NCBI GenBank assembly: GCA_008729055.1
Contig: SDUX01000006.1
Span: forward strand, 2,964,842 to 3,028,841
Direction: 5' to 3'
Origin: Pyropia haitanensis
Taxonomy: Eukaryota > Rhodophyta > Bangiophyceae > Bangiales > Bangiaceae
DNA: 64,000 nucleotides
Shown here one piece after another: positions 53,927 through 64,000 of this stretch (the first letter of the stretch is position 1; the number at the start of each line of letters is the position of its first letter). The notes under the pieces are model-generated. The model saw only the letters and a list, made by a program, of their open reading frames with translations. It was not told the origin of the DNA and ran no database searches. The position numbers and the translations under genes are program-made.

Positions 53927-56281
53927 ATGGCGATTGGCGCGTGGGGCGACGCCGGCGACGCGCTGATGATCGCCGCGCCGCTCGTCGCGCTCGTCGGCGT
54001 CACGCTCGGCTGCCCGCGGGTACCCGCGACCGTCACCCTCCCCGTCACCGCCGCGGCGGCGGCGGTCGTCCGCGCGGGCTACCTCGGCAGCCCGGCGTCG
54101 GTGCTGGCGGCGGCGGTGGTGGGCGGAGCGCTGGAAGCAATCACGCCGCTGTCGATTGTGGCGGGCGCGATGACGCTGTTTGCAGTCATGGACGCGACGG
54201 GCTGCCTGCGCTGGGCCACCGCCGCGCTCGCCGGCGTGACGGGCGGGCACCCGGTGGCCGAGGCGATGCTCATTGGCTGGTCTTTTGGCCACGTTGTGGA
54301 AGGCGGTAGGTTGGCAGACGACGCTGCTGCGGGGATGAATGATGGTCTGGGGACGGCGGGACGGCGTGGCGGCGTGGGTGGTGTAGACAGAGGCGAAGCG
54401 GGACGAGACCCTCTGAGGAGTGCTATCAATGGTCTCTGAGAATGGAGCGGGATGCTGGTTGCCACTTTGTCTCTGCCTGTCTGCCCACTGCGGTTGTGCT
54501 TCTCCGGCCCCCACTCTCCGACACGCGGGCCTCACCTAGCCAGCGGCTTTGGCACGCCCGTGGCGCTGGCCGCCCCCGTCCTCGTCACGCTCGGCCACGA
54601 CCCCGTCGCGGCCATCAGCGCGTGCCTCCTCTTCAACACCCTCGCCACCGTCTATGGCGCGGCGGGCACGCCGCTCGCGTACGGCCTCGACGGGCTAGGC
54701 CTCTCCGACGCGGACCGCGTCGCGGTCGGCCTCCGCTCGGCGGTGCTCCTCGCCGCCGCCGCGGCGGTCGTGCCGCCCGCCGCGCTGTGCCTGCTCGTCG
54801 GCCCCCGCGCCGCGGCGCGCAGCTGGGCGTTTGTCGCGGCCGCGGTCGCGTCGTTTGTGGTGCCGATGGTGGGCCTCGCGGCGGTGTCCATTGAGTTTCC
54901 CGCCCTCGGCGGCGGCCTCGTGTCGGTTGTCACCACCGCGGGATTGGCGTGGGCGCGCGTGGGCCTCCGTGACGAGCCGCCGCCGCCACCGGTGGAGGTG
55001 GACCCAGAGGTGCCGCCGCCACCACGTGGCGGGGAGCAGTCGGCAGAGGAGGAGAAGGGGCGCCAGCCTCGCAGTGGCCTTGGGCCGTGTCTCGGCCGGT
55101 GGCGCCGTCGCTGGAGGGGAGGTGCGCGCCGCCAGGAGTCTGCCTCTGATGCGCCCTCCGTCACGCCTGCGGCACCGGCTGGAGCGGAGGACGGGACACC
55201 CAACGCGGAGGCGGTCGGCGGGGGCTCACTCTCTGGTGCCGTTGGCGTGGCAATGCCGCCCCTGGACGGAGGACAGGGGGCGTCGGAGGGCAGCGACGCG
55301 TCGTCGCCACCAACTTCTTCCGACACGCAGGATGTGGCCGCGGGTGGGGACGCCCCTACTGACTCTTTGGCCGACCCCGCGCCCGGAAAGGAACCGGATG
55401 AGGCGCCGCTCGAGGCGGCCTCCCTGCCGCCCCGCTTTGTCGAGCCGCCTTGGCTGGTCTTGCTGTCGCGCACGTTTCCCATCTGGGGGTCGGTTGCGCT
55501 GCTGGCGCTCACCCGCGTGCAGGCGGTGGGCCTGGGCGACCTCCTCCGCCGCGCCGACCCCCACGTTACCGTCCACCTGCGCACGCTGGGCACGCTCCGC
55601 GTCAGCGCGGCGGCCGTCGTGTCCCTCGACGACATTATGGGCTCCTCGGTGCGGTGGGCGTACGCCGCCCTCTACGTCCCGGCACTGTGCCCGTTTGTGC
55701 TCGTATCGACCGCGTCGCTCGCCTACTGGGCGACGCGCACGCGGGCGCCGTTTTGGGCGACCGCCGCGCGCGTCGGCCGCGGCGTGGCGGGCCGGCTGGT
55801 GGCGCCCGCGGTGGCCCTCACCGGCGCCCTCATCCTCGTCGCCCTCCTCCGCAACGACGAACGCGACGCGCCCGGCGCGGCGCCGTCGCCGGCCTTTACA
55901 CTGGGCGACCGCCTCGGCCACGCGCTCGGCGGTGGGTGGCTGGCCGTCGCCGTCGGCGTGGGCAGCGTCGGCTCGTTCTTTTCGGGCAGCACGACGGTGT
56001 CCAACCTGACGTTCGCGCCCGTCGCGGTCGCCGCGGCGGCGCGCCTGCCGGCCCTGTCGGTGCGGTCCGCGCTGGCGTTGCAGGCGGTCGGCGCGTCGGC
56101 GGGCAACGCGGTGTGCCTGGCCAACATTTTGAACGCCAAGGCGGTGGCGGGCGCGCTCGCGCCGGCCGCGCGCGCCGCCCCCGAGGCCGCGTTTGTGCGG
56201 CGGACGGCGGCGGGGTGGGTGGCGTTTTGGGCGGTCGCGACCGCGGCGGGCAGTGCGCTGTTCCTCACCATTTGGGAGTGA
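53927..56281 (+). CDS. L-lactate permease (LctP/LldP)-family transporter, one intron
   Basis: LctP permeases import lactate or glycolate with protons across the plasma membrane and are best known from bacteria. Two exons, 53927-54305 and 54540-56281, give 706 residues. Splicing restores the family signature EGASGFGTPVALAAPVL at residues 125-141, which confirms the GT-AG intron. Further signatures are the NTLATVYGAAGTPLAYGL segment near residue 165 and, near residue 605, SFFSGSTTVSNLTFAPVAVA followed by ALQAVGASAGNAVCLANIL (bacterial: GSDTSSNALF...GN.....N). About 12 hydrophobic segments are visible. A hydrophilic insert (about residues 270-427, Pro/Glu/Ser-rich) splits the membrane domain and explains the length compared with 530-560 in bacteria. 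ATG 53927 sits in a good context (GCGCCATGG) after mixed upstream DNA. It is in one frame without homopolymer breaks. Confidence 0.85.
54306..54539 (+). other. Spliceosomal intron, 234 bp, in the lactate permease gene
   Basis: Donor GTAGGT at 54306 and acceptor CACCTAG ending at 54539. Removal joins GAAGGCG to CCAGCGGC and recreates the conserved EGASGFG motif in frame. It contains several in-frame stops. GC content is lower than in the exons. Confidence 0.85.
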
Positions 56282-57734
56282 CTGGGAGGGGACAGACGCG
56301 CTGGGAGGCACGGACGGGGGGGGGGGGGGGTGGGACGGTCGCCACGGCCGGCGTCCCGTCCGCAGGTGGACCACGCGCCCCACCCCGCTGCAGCCGGCGC
56401 CGCTCTCGAGCAGACGCAGCGGTGGCACGGCCTCTCCGAAAAACCGGCGCGCGCTGTGAATCTTGACAAAAACAACGAAACGAACTCTTCCCCCCATTAC
56501 AGTCCAGTGTCACCCTCCAGTCGGGCTACGCGCACGCCATGCACGTCGAGCGAGAGCGCACGCCACAACGTCCAAAGAGATGACGTGTTGTGTTTGCTCC
56601 CGCAACGGGGTCCTGCAGCTGGCACTCGTGCACACTGCCGGATCCCGCCCGACCACACCGGTCCGCCGCGGAGCGAGTGGACCGCAGCAACCGCGCCGGC
56701 GTTCCCGCCGCGTCGCCGCCTGCCGTTTCCCGACCCCCGCCCCGCCACGGTGGCCCGCGCCGTCCCCGGCGGCGCGGCGCGGCGCCCAGCGCGGGCCCCC
56801 CCCCCCCACGGCGGCCACCGCCGCCGCGGGCGGGCCACGCGGCCGGCCGGTCCGTGCCCCCCCCCCCCCCCCCCCCCCCCCCCGCGGCCGCCTCATCCAC
56901 GACGCCGCCGCGGACGGGCGGCGGCGCGGGAGAGTCGACGCCCTACCGCGGCGGCCCCCTCCCCCCCCCTCCCCCCCCCCCCCCCCGGCGGGGCGTCCCC
57001 CCCCCCCTCCGGCCGGCGGTCGCGCGCCGTTGGCTCGCGGCCGCCCCACCGCCCCGCCGCGCCACCCCCGCCGCCGCCGCCCGCCGCCGCCACGCGACGG
57101 CGCGTCGGGCGCCGCGGCCACGGCGGGGCGTCCTTGTTGCCCCGCGCGGGCGCCGCGGCGGCGGCGCCGCGGGCGGCGAAACACCGCCGTCCATGGCGGC
57201 TGTCAGCCCCGCCACGCCACCGGCGGCGGCAGCCGCCGCGGTGGCAGCGGGCGGCAGCGGCGGCGGCGGCGGCAAGGGTGGTGGTGGTGGTGGGGGTGGG
57301 GGTGGGGGTGGTGGGGGTGGGGGGGGGGGGCTGGCGACTGCCGTCCCGCCACGCCCCTCCGCGGCGCCGCGCCTCGGCGCTCCCCTTGCCACTGGGGAGG
57401 GCGTCGGCAGGTGGGTGGGGCCGACCGACGCCGCGCCCCGCGCGGGCAACACCGCCGCGCCGCGCCGCGCGGCGCCACCCCCGTCGCCACCCACCACAGC
57501 CGCCGCGTCGCGCGGGGCGTCCACCCCATCAACAACCCCCCCCCCCCCCCCGCCCCCCCCCCCCAGCACGACGCACGCCGCCGTCAGCCCCCCCCCCCGC
57601 CTCTGACGCCACCAATACCATCCCCCCCTCCCATTGCATGGCGCGGCGCATGGCGCCGCCGCGCCGCCGCTGCCGCCCCGTTGCGCCACCCCGCCCGCCG
57701 CGGCGTGTGCCGCGGACGGCACGGCGGCGGCGAT

Positions 57735-57769
<35 letters not shown>

Positions 57770-58465
57770 TGCTGCCGCCGCCGCCGCCGCCGCCGCTGCC
57801 GCCGCGCCCCTCGCCGCGGCCGACACTGCCGCCAGCCGCCCAACTACCCGCCGCGTCGCGCAGCGTGGCAGCGGCCGCCACGGCGGCGTCTCCCCCTTTC
57901 TCTCCTCCCCCCCCGCCCCCCCCCCCCCCCCCCCCCCCCCCCCTTGGCCGCTCCCGCGCACGTGCTCGTGTCAATGGGCACGCGCGCCGCCGTGGCGCGC
58001 CGGTGTGGCGGTGGCGGCAGCCTCGGCGGCAGCCTCGGCGGCGGCGGCGGCGGCGGTGGTGGTGGTGGTGGCGGCGGCGACGTGGCTTGGAGGGGGTGGG
58101 GGGGGTGTGCCCGCCGGCGGTGGGGGCGGCGTGACGCCGCTCGCCGGCCGCGGCCCGCGGCTAGCCCGTCGGCGGGGAGGCAGGCGGCGCGGTGGCGGCG
58201 GCGGCCGCCTTTATCTCGCGCCGCCGCCGCGCCGCGCCGCCGCGTCTGCCGCCAGCGCCAGCCAGCAGCGGTCATCGACGGCCAGCCACCAGCGGCTCCA
58301 CGTAGGCAGCGGCGGCGGCATCCCTCTCCCCCCCGCCCCCCCCCCCCCCCCCCCCCCCAAGCGGCTTCACCTGCGCCTGCCGCGGCTGCCGCGCCCCTGT
58401 TGGCCGCCGCCGCCCCCTCCCCCCCCCGGCTTCCCGCCATCCACCCGCGGGCGGGCGCGCCCGGC
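56282..58465. other. Intergenic low-complexity region upstream of the lipoxygenase gene
   Basis: 2.2 kb with many C runs (for example 56856-56884 and 57905-57945) and G runs (57280-57335). Long open frames on both strands are Pro/Arg/Ala-rich only. Bases 56455-56600 are AT-richer and may be the 3' region of the permease gene. No gene supported. Confidence 0.45.
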
Positions 58466-58607
58466 ATGGCCCCCGCGTCCACCCACGGGGCGCTGGCCAC
58501 CGCACGGGCGGCCGGCGGTGGCCGCCGCCGCCCCTGCGGCGGCCACCGCGGGCGGCCGCCGCTGTCACCCGCGGCGGCGGCGGCACCCCCCACCGGCGGC
58601 CGCCGCC

Positions 58608-58654
<47 letters not shown>

Positions 58655-60828
58655 GTCGCCACCCCCGCCGCGGCGGCCGGCAACGCCACCACCACCACCG
58701 CCGCCGCCGCACCCGCCGCCGTCCCCGTCGCCGCCGCCAATGCACCCGCCGGCGGCGGCGCCCGCGCGGCGCCGCGGGGTCCCGCCCTCTACCTCCGCCT
58801 GACCGAGTACCGGCCGACGCCGCACCCGCCCCCCCCCCAAGCGCCGACGCCGCCGCGGCCGCCGCCGCCGCCGCCCGCCGCGGCCGCGTCGCCGCGGCCG
58901 CCGCGGCGCACCCGTGGGTGGAGCCGCCGCCCGTGGCGGGCTCGGGCATCCGCCTCGTCCCCGGCGCGCCCGCCGCGGCGGAGCTCACCGCCGCCTGGGC
59001 GGTGGCCGCCGTCGGCGTTGCCGCGCGGGTGCTGGCCAACCGCGCCGCCGGCGCCGTCACCACCGCGCTGGCCGCCGCCGCCGCCGCCGCCCCGGTTGGC
59101 AACGCCCGGCGGCGTCGAGCCGACGGCGCCGCCGACGCGCCCGCCGCGAGCCTCGCCGCGTACACCGCTCCCTTTTGGGCGTGGGCGCTGCCGCGGGTGG
59201 CGGGCGTGCCGGCCGGCACCCCCGACGGGGACGCCCTCTTTGCGCGCCGCCGGCTGGCGGGCGCGCACCCGCTGGCGCTCCGGCGGGTGCGGGCGGGGGA
59301 GGTTGGCCCCGCGACGCCCTTTCCCGTTACCGACGCGCAGCTGCGGGCGGTGGGCGGCTGCGGGGGGGACACGCTCGCCGCCGCCGCCGCTGCTGGCCGG
59401 CTGTACGTGGTGGACTACGCGCGCAGCGCGGGGTACATCGCCGTCGCGTCGGCGGTGGGGCGGGCGTCGCCGCTGGACGAGGCGATGGCGACCGCCGCCG
59501 ACGGGCGGCGCAAGGTGGCGTACGCGCCCAAGGCGCTGTTTGTGGTGCCGCCGGGTGGGCGCGCGCCCGCCGGGGCGGTGGCGGCCTCGGCGGCGGCCGC
59601 GCCGCCCCCCCTGCCCCTGGCGCCCGTGGCCATCCAGGTCGCCACCGCCCCCGCCGACGCGCCCGTCGTTACGCCCCGCGACGGCACGGCGTGGGCGGCC
59701 GCCAAGCTGGTCGTCAACGCCGCCGACGGCACCGAGCACGAGCTCCGCGCGCACATGGCGCTCACCCACTACCTGATGAACAGCGTCGCGGCGGCCGCGG
59801 CGCGCACGCTCGACCCGGCGGCGTCGCCCGTGTGGCGGCTGCTGTCGCCACACCTCGACGGCCTGTTTACCATCAACAACACGACGCCCGGCTCGCTCCT
59901 CGGCGAGGGCAACCTCATGCACCAGACGCTGACGGGCACCGCCGCGGGCCACACCGCGTACGTTGCGCACGTGCTGCACACGACGCCGTTCAACAGCCTC
60001 TTCCCGCGCGCCGAGATGGCCGCGCGGGGGGTGCTCGACGCCGCCGTCCTTGGCGACTACCCGTACCGGGACGACGGGCTGGCCATCTGGGACCTCCTCC
60101 ATGACTACGTCGCCGCCGTCCTCGCGCCCCACTACCCGACCGACGACGCCGTCGCGGCCGACGCGGAGGTTGCCGCCTGGGCCGCCGAGATCTCCTCGTG
60201 GCACGGCGGCCGCGTGGCGGGCTTTGGGGAGCCCGCCGCGGCGGGCGGCGGCGCCCCGCCCGTGGCTGGCGTCATCCGGAGCGTCGCGTACCTCGTCGAC
60301 GTGTGCACGTTTGTGGTGTGGACGTCGTCGGCGCACCACGCGGCCATCAACTTTTCGCAGCACGACTACCTCGCGTACGTGCCGGCGTGCCCGCTGAGCA
60401 TCTGGGGGGTCGTCCCCGGCCCGGCCGACGACGGCGCACCCGCCACCGCCGCTGCCGCCGCCGTCGCCGCCGACGACACGAACAAGGTCAAGGACAAGGA
60501 CGACGGCGAGGCGGCAGCGGCAGCGGCGGCGGCGGCGGAGGCAGCAGCCGCCGCGATCCTCCCGTGGCTCCCACCCCCCCCCGTCGCGGGCGCGCAGGCC
60601 GAGCTGATGGCCATCCTCGCGTCCGTGCGGGTCACCCGCCTCGGCCAGCTGCCGTGGACGCCCCAGCGGGGCGGCTGGCACGGCACCCCAGAGGGCGCCG
60701 CGGCGGCCGCGACGCTCGCGGCGCGCCTCGACGACCTCGACGCGGCGATCGCGGCGCGCGAGGCGGGCCGCGAGTGGCCGTACGAGTACCTGCGGCCGAG
60801 CCGCGTGCCGCGGTCCATCAACATCTAA
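58466..60828 (+). CDS. Lipoxygenase
   Basis: Non-heme iron dioxygenase that makes fatty-acid hydroperoxides, the first step of oxylipin synthesis. The catalytic domain shows HMALTHYLMN (first iron ligands H and H, spacing HX4H, at 59752 and 59767), LLSPHLDGLFTINNTTPGSL, VRSV...TFVVWTSSAHHAA then HHAAINFSQHDYLAYVPACP (H...N ligands) and ends PRSINI, with the C-terminal Ile as last iron ligand. All five ligands are present. No obvious PLAT domain is seen at the N-terminus; from ATG 58466 (MAPASTHGALATARA) the first 120 residues are Ala-rich and could target an organelle. The start region and the catalytic frame differ by one base, repaired by one more C in the ten-C run at 58829-58838. With that, it has about 787 residues. 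A charged insert (DDTNKVKDKDDGE) lies near 60475. Compact divergent lipoxygenases of this kind occur in red algae (family knowledge). Confidence 0.8.
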
Positions 60829-61332
60829 TCGTCGGCGAGGGGGGGCGGTCGGCAGAGGCGGCGGCTGGCGGTGACGACGAGTGCCCACAGTAGACATGAC
60901 AGTGAGGGGATCGGGCGCCTGGGGGGGGGGGAAGCGGCCGAACGGTGCGTCATGGACAGCGAGGAGAGAGCGACAGTGCAAGCGCCAGTGAAGTGACAAC
61001 GATTCCGGCAGAGGATCTCATTCACGTAAACCCCCCCGCACGCGGTGGCCGCCATCGCCCCTGCCCGCCCGCTTTCCGCCGCACCGCCGCCATGGCGACT
61101 CCCGTGCCCCGTATGGCGAGCGGGTATACTGCCGTGGCGGTGCCCAGCCGCCCTACGACCCCGTGGCAAGGTACCGACCGCGGGAGCAGTCGTCCCCACC
61201 AGAGTCGGGCTCAAAAAAAGAGAGGAGGAAACGACATGGCACGGGACAAACGGGCCTGGAGATACGAGAGGGAGGAAGAAAAGACACAAGAGACACACAC
61301 ACAAACACAGCCCCAGTCTCCTACGCTGCCGC
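60829..61332. other. Convergent intergenic region between lipoxygenase and S1 genes
   Basis: 504 bp between two stop codons facing each other. Bases 61200-61320 are A-rich on the plus strand with an ACACAC run (61288-61310) and fit the 3' untranslated region of the S1 gene. No gene or RNA recognised. Confidence 0.5.
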
Positions 61333-62955
61333 CTACTCTGCCGCCGCACCCGCCACCGCCGGCGCCGCCGGCGCAGCGTCTGCCCCCTCGGCCGTGGCAC
61401 CCGGGCCGTCCACCTCCACGCCCAGGCCCAGGTCGTCGAGCGACGCAATGTCCAGGGACGACACAATGTCGTCCGCGACGCTGCTCGCCGCCGCGCGCTC
61501 CTCTTCCACCCGCGCGAGGTAGCGCGCGGCCGTGTCCTCGGCGACCGCAAACACCGCCGCGGGGTCGTTCATCATGTCCCCAGGCTCGGCCTCGAGCACC
61601 TTGGTGGACAGGCTGATCCTGCCCTTGTCCTTGTCCTGGTTCATCACGTACGCCTTGACCTCCATCCCCGGCGACAGCACCGCCTCAATGTCCTTCACGT
61701 GGTCGTGCGAGATTTGGGAAATGTGGAGCAGCCCCGACACGCCGCCAATATCCACAAACGCACCATACGGCTTGACCGAGCGCACCGTCCCCGACACGAC
61801 GGTGCCCGTCTCGAGGCTCGTCATGCGCGTCGCCGCGGCGGCCAGGCGGTGGCTGACCACCAGCTTCTTCTCCTCCTGGTCCACCTGGATAAACTTGAGC
61901 GGCAGCTCCATGCCGACCAGGTCCTCCTGCGCCTCGCGGCGCACCGAGATGTGGCTGCCGGGGAGGAACGCGCGGAGGCCCTCCACCGTCACCAGCCCGC
62001 CGCCGCGGTTGACCGACTCGACCGTCGCGAAAACCGTCACGTCCTCTGCAGCCAGCTGGGCCACCCGCGCCCACGCGCGCGAGTACTCAATCCGCCGAAT
62101 GGAGAGGAGGAGCTCCCCGTCGGCATTCTCCGAGCGGATGATTTGGAACTCGCGCTGCTCGCCCAGCGTCAGCACCTCCTCCAGCGCCACGTTCTGAGCA
62201 ATGCTCACCTCCGCGGTGGGGCACACAGCAGACGCCTTGGCACCCACATCGACCATCGCGCCGTTGGGGTCCAGCTGCTGCACCACCCCGGGGACGATGT
62301 CACCCTCAGAAAAGTTGTACGAGAGGCCCTCCAGCGCTGATGCAAACTCCTCGTACCTACACGCCCACGGCAAACGGAGTGAGGAAAGGACCCAACAAAA
62401 GAGCGGCGATGCCAGTCACCCCATCAGAGACACCACAAGTGGCAAACAAAAGGTCAGCATAGGCCCCGATTACACCAGCGGCAGCCGCTCACTCCCGGCT
62501 GCCCTCCCGCTCGCGGCGGCACGGCACGGCCCACCAATCTCCACAACCCAGGCACACCTCTCCACACCCAACCAAGAACAATCCACCGCCAGCACATCGA
62601 CAACCCAACCGCCATCAACCAGCCACCGCTGTCCTCCCCACCTCCGCCTCTTCCCCCCCCCGACCATCCCCACACCCCGACCATGCGCCCTTCCCCACCA
62701 CAGTGAAAAAAAACACCGAAGAACGCACATCCCCCCCTTGGACGAGTCCACCATGGGCGCCCCCCACTTTTGGCGCATCCGGTCAAACTTGGTCGGCGTG
62801 CCGACGGCGGCGACCATGGTCGCCGCACCCCGGCGGGCCACCCGCGCCGATGCCGTCGGCGGCGGCGGCGGCGGCGGCGCGGCAGAGGAGCCGAAAAAGG
62901 TCGTTGCCCGCGGCGCGGAAGGGGCGGCCAGCGGGCCCGGCACAAAGGCGGCCAT
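61333..62955 (-). CDS. Plastid-type ribosomal protein S1 (three S1 domains), one intron
   Basis: Small-subunit ribosomal protein S1 of the cyanobacterial/chloroplast type, which binds mRNA during plastid translation initiation. Exons 62955-62729 and 62356-61333 give 416 residues. Exon 1 (MAAFVPGPLAAPSAPRATTF) is a Ser/Ala/Arg-rich probable plastid transit peptide with VARRGAATMVAA as a possible cleavage area. Splicing joins VDSSKGG through Met to YEEFASALEGLSYNF. S1 domains fall at about residues 92-162 (GDIVPGVV...GAMVDVGAK), 180-245 (NRGGGLVTVEGLRAFLPGSH) and 259-328 (VKPYGAFVDIGGVSGLLHIS). The conserved linkers SIRRIEYSRAW and LSTKVLEAEPGDMMNDP are as in cyanobacteria. An acidic, Ala-rich tail follows. 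The body has a clean frame and high-confidence homology; nuclear coding is shown by the intron and leader. Confidence 0.9.
62357..62728 (-). other. Spliceosomal intron, 372 bp, in the S1 gene
   Basis: On the minus strand the donor is GTGCGT at 62728 and the acceptor is CGTGTAG ending at 62357. Phases match (two bases of a codon in exon 1, one in exon 2), and the joined sequence aligns with cyanobacterial S1 N-termini. The intron is AT-richer than the exons. Confidence 0.8.
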
Positions 62956-63660
62956 GGTGGCCGGTGTGCAGCGGCGGTGGAGGGGGGGGGGTAGGGGGAA
63001 GAGAGTGGTGTGAGGCGGGGCGGAGATGCGGGACAAGAAGACCGCGCGCCGCGCGTGGGTCGATAGGGGCAAGGGGGGGGAGACAAGACCGGAGGCCAGC
63101 GACAAGGATGGACCGATGAGGCGGGACGGACGGTGCGGCGGCGTCCGCGACGACGGCGGCGGGTCGAGCTCAGACGTGGTGGCGGGCGGCGGAGGGAGCG
63201 TCGCCGCAACGGTCGGTCCTTCGGCGGACGGCGGCGGGTGGCGGCGGCCACGCCGCCGCGAGATTGCGCTCCGGACCTTCAGGTGGAGGGAGGACCCCCC
63301 CGCGGTGGGAGGTCTGCAGAGGGCACCCGCTTGGAGACAGAGACGAGGTGGATCAAGTACATCAAGTCTTTGAAGTAGCACCCACGAGATAGTTTTGACA
63401 GATCTACTCCAAACTCGGGTCGGTCGACGCGGCGGTGCGCCGTCGTCCCTCGGCTCAGCTCCTCTGCTGTCAAGAACATTGGCCCCTCTCCCTTACCTCT
63501 CTTCCTTGACAAGGCTGTCGCTTCTTCCTTGCCGACCTTCATTCTTCGCCACGCCGGACGCACTGCCTCTCTTCCCTTCCCTCCCTGTACGCCTCCCCCT
63601 GCCCCTTCATCGACGGTGCGCGCCCCGCCCGCGCTCCCTCCCCCCCCCCCCCCCCCAACC
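62956..63660. promoter_or_regulatory. Divergent promoter region between the S1 gene and the last gene
   Basis: 705 bp between two divergent starts. On each side the sense strand next to the ATG is a pyrimidine tract (62970-63000 for S1; about 63440-63660 for the right-hand gene, ending in a run of 14 or more C and AACC before the ATG). The middle (63330-63420) is AT-richer. No clear TATA was seen. Confidence 0.45.
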
Positions 63661-64000
63661 ATGGGCTGGGGCACCTGCACCGCTCCCGCCAACGGCTCGC
63701 CCATTGGGCGGCGGCGGCACTGTGGGGGCTTCCACTGGGACGCTGCCGCTGCGGTGGCCAAGGTACGACCTGCTACGCCGCCGCCGCCCGCCCGCGCCAC
63801 CCCGCCCCTGTCCCGCTGTCACCGCCCGTGGTGGGTTGAGTCCGTGTGATTCACCAGCGAGGGCCGTCCGATGCGACAGGACCACGCGCTGACCCCCCCC
63901 CGCCGCCCCCCTCCTCTCGTTTTTCTTCCTCGTTCACTTGACCGGGCGTGTTTCGTTGTTCCTCCCGCCCCCCCCGCTTTTTGCCTTTGTAGACCCTCTG
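63661..64000 (+). CDS. 5' end of an unidentified gene (runs off the window)
   Basis: ATG at 63661 (AACCATGG context) follows a long C/T leader. Exon 1 (63661-63762) encodes 34 residues beginning MGWGTCTAPANGSPIGRRRH and ending AAAAVAK. A donor GTACGA follows at 63763. A T-rich tract and TTTGTAG end at 63992, giving a 230-bp intron and a second exon starting ACCCTCTG at 63993. No domain can be recognised from this much. The splice sites and leader make a real gene likely. Confidence 0.5.

Noticed and set aside
1..64000. CRISPR arrays, bacterial operons, rRNA and tRNA genes.
   Set aside because: No regularly spaced repeats, no ribosomal RNA signatures and no tRNA-like T-loop/acceptor pairing were seen; introns and gene content are eukaryotic.

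Overview
The window is a very GC-rich, intron-poor eukaryotic nuclear genome segment. GC is well above 70% in gene-bearing stretches, with long GGC, poly-C and poly-G tracts that encode Ala, Gly and Pro runs. Recognisable genes include a tafazzin-like acyltransferase, BASS-type transporters, a GH85 endoglycosidase, ERMP1-type M28 peptidases, an ASNSD1-like protein, DGAT2, an LctP-type lactate permease, a lipoxygenase and a cyanobacterial-type ribosomal protein S1 with a transit-like leader. This points to a photosynthetic alga. A bangiophycean red alga (Porphyra/Pyropia type) fits the composition, low intron number and lipoxygenase, but that is inference. Three GT-AG introns of 230-372 bp are visible.

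Layout. 1-2411: the tail of an unidentified gene and a tafazzin-like gene (+). 4.0-11.9 kb: a tandem duplication carrying two intact BASS transporter genes (+), separated by AT-richer DNA. 12.5-16.6 kb: ENGase (-). 16.6-23.5 kb: a decayed ERMP1-like M28 peptidase locus (+). It has lost its promoter and start codon, carries a 2,549-bp terminal-inverted-repeat element in its first exon, and is fused at its 3' end to a truncated CH-domain gene fragment (-). 24.5-27 kb: a Crinkler/RHS-like P-loop NTPase-nuclease gene (-) in an island of ordinary base composition. 29.3-34.3 kb: a second copy of the ENGase-leader/M28 block, with a better-preserved M28 gene (+) and a separate 835-bp inverted-repeat insertion. 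35.6-39.5 kb: a small LITAF-domain gene (-), an uncertain ORF (+) and an Ala/Gly/Lys-repeat protein with a Cys tail (+). 40.5-43.5 kb: ASNSD1-like (+). 46.5-48.8 kb: a low-complexity protein (+). 49.8-51.7 kb: DGAT2 (-). 53.9-56.3 kb: LctP-type permease (+, one intron). 58.5-60.8 kb: lipoxygenase (+). 61.3-63.0 kb: plastid-type S1 (-, one intron). 63.7 kb to the end: the first exon of an unidentified gene (+).

The genes are not an operon. Several are lipid related (tafazzin-like, DGAT2, lipoxygenase), which may be chance. Many conserved reading frames are broken, and six mapped breaks lie at long C or G runs and are each repaired by exactly one added base. The sequence probably under-counts long homopolymers, so these genes should not be called pseudogenes on that basis alone. 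The copy-1 M28 locus is different, because its lesions are structural.
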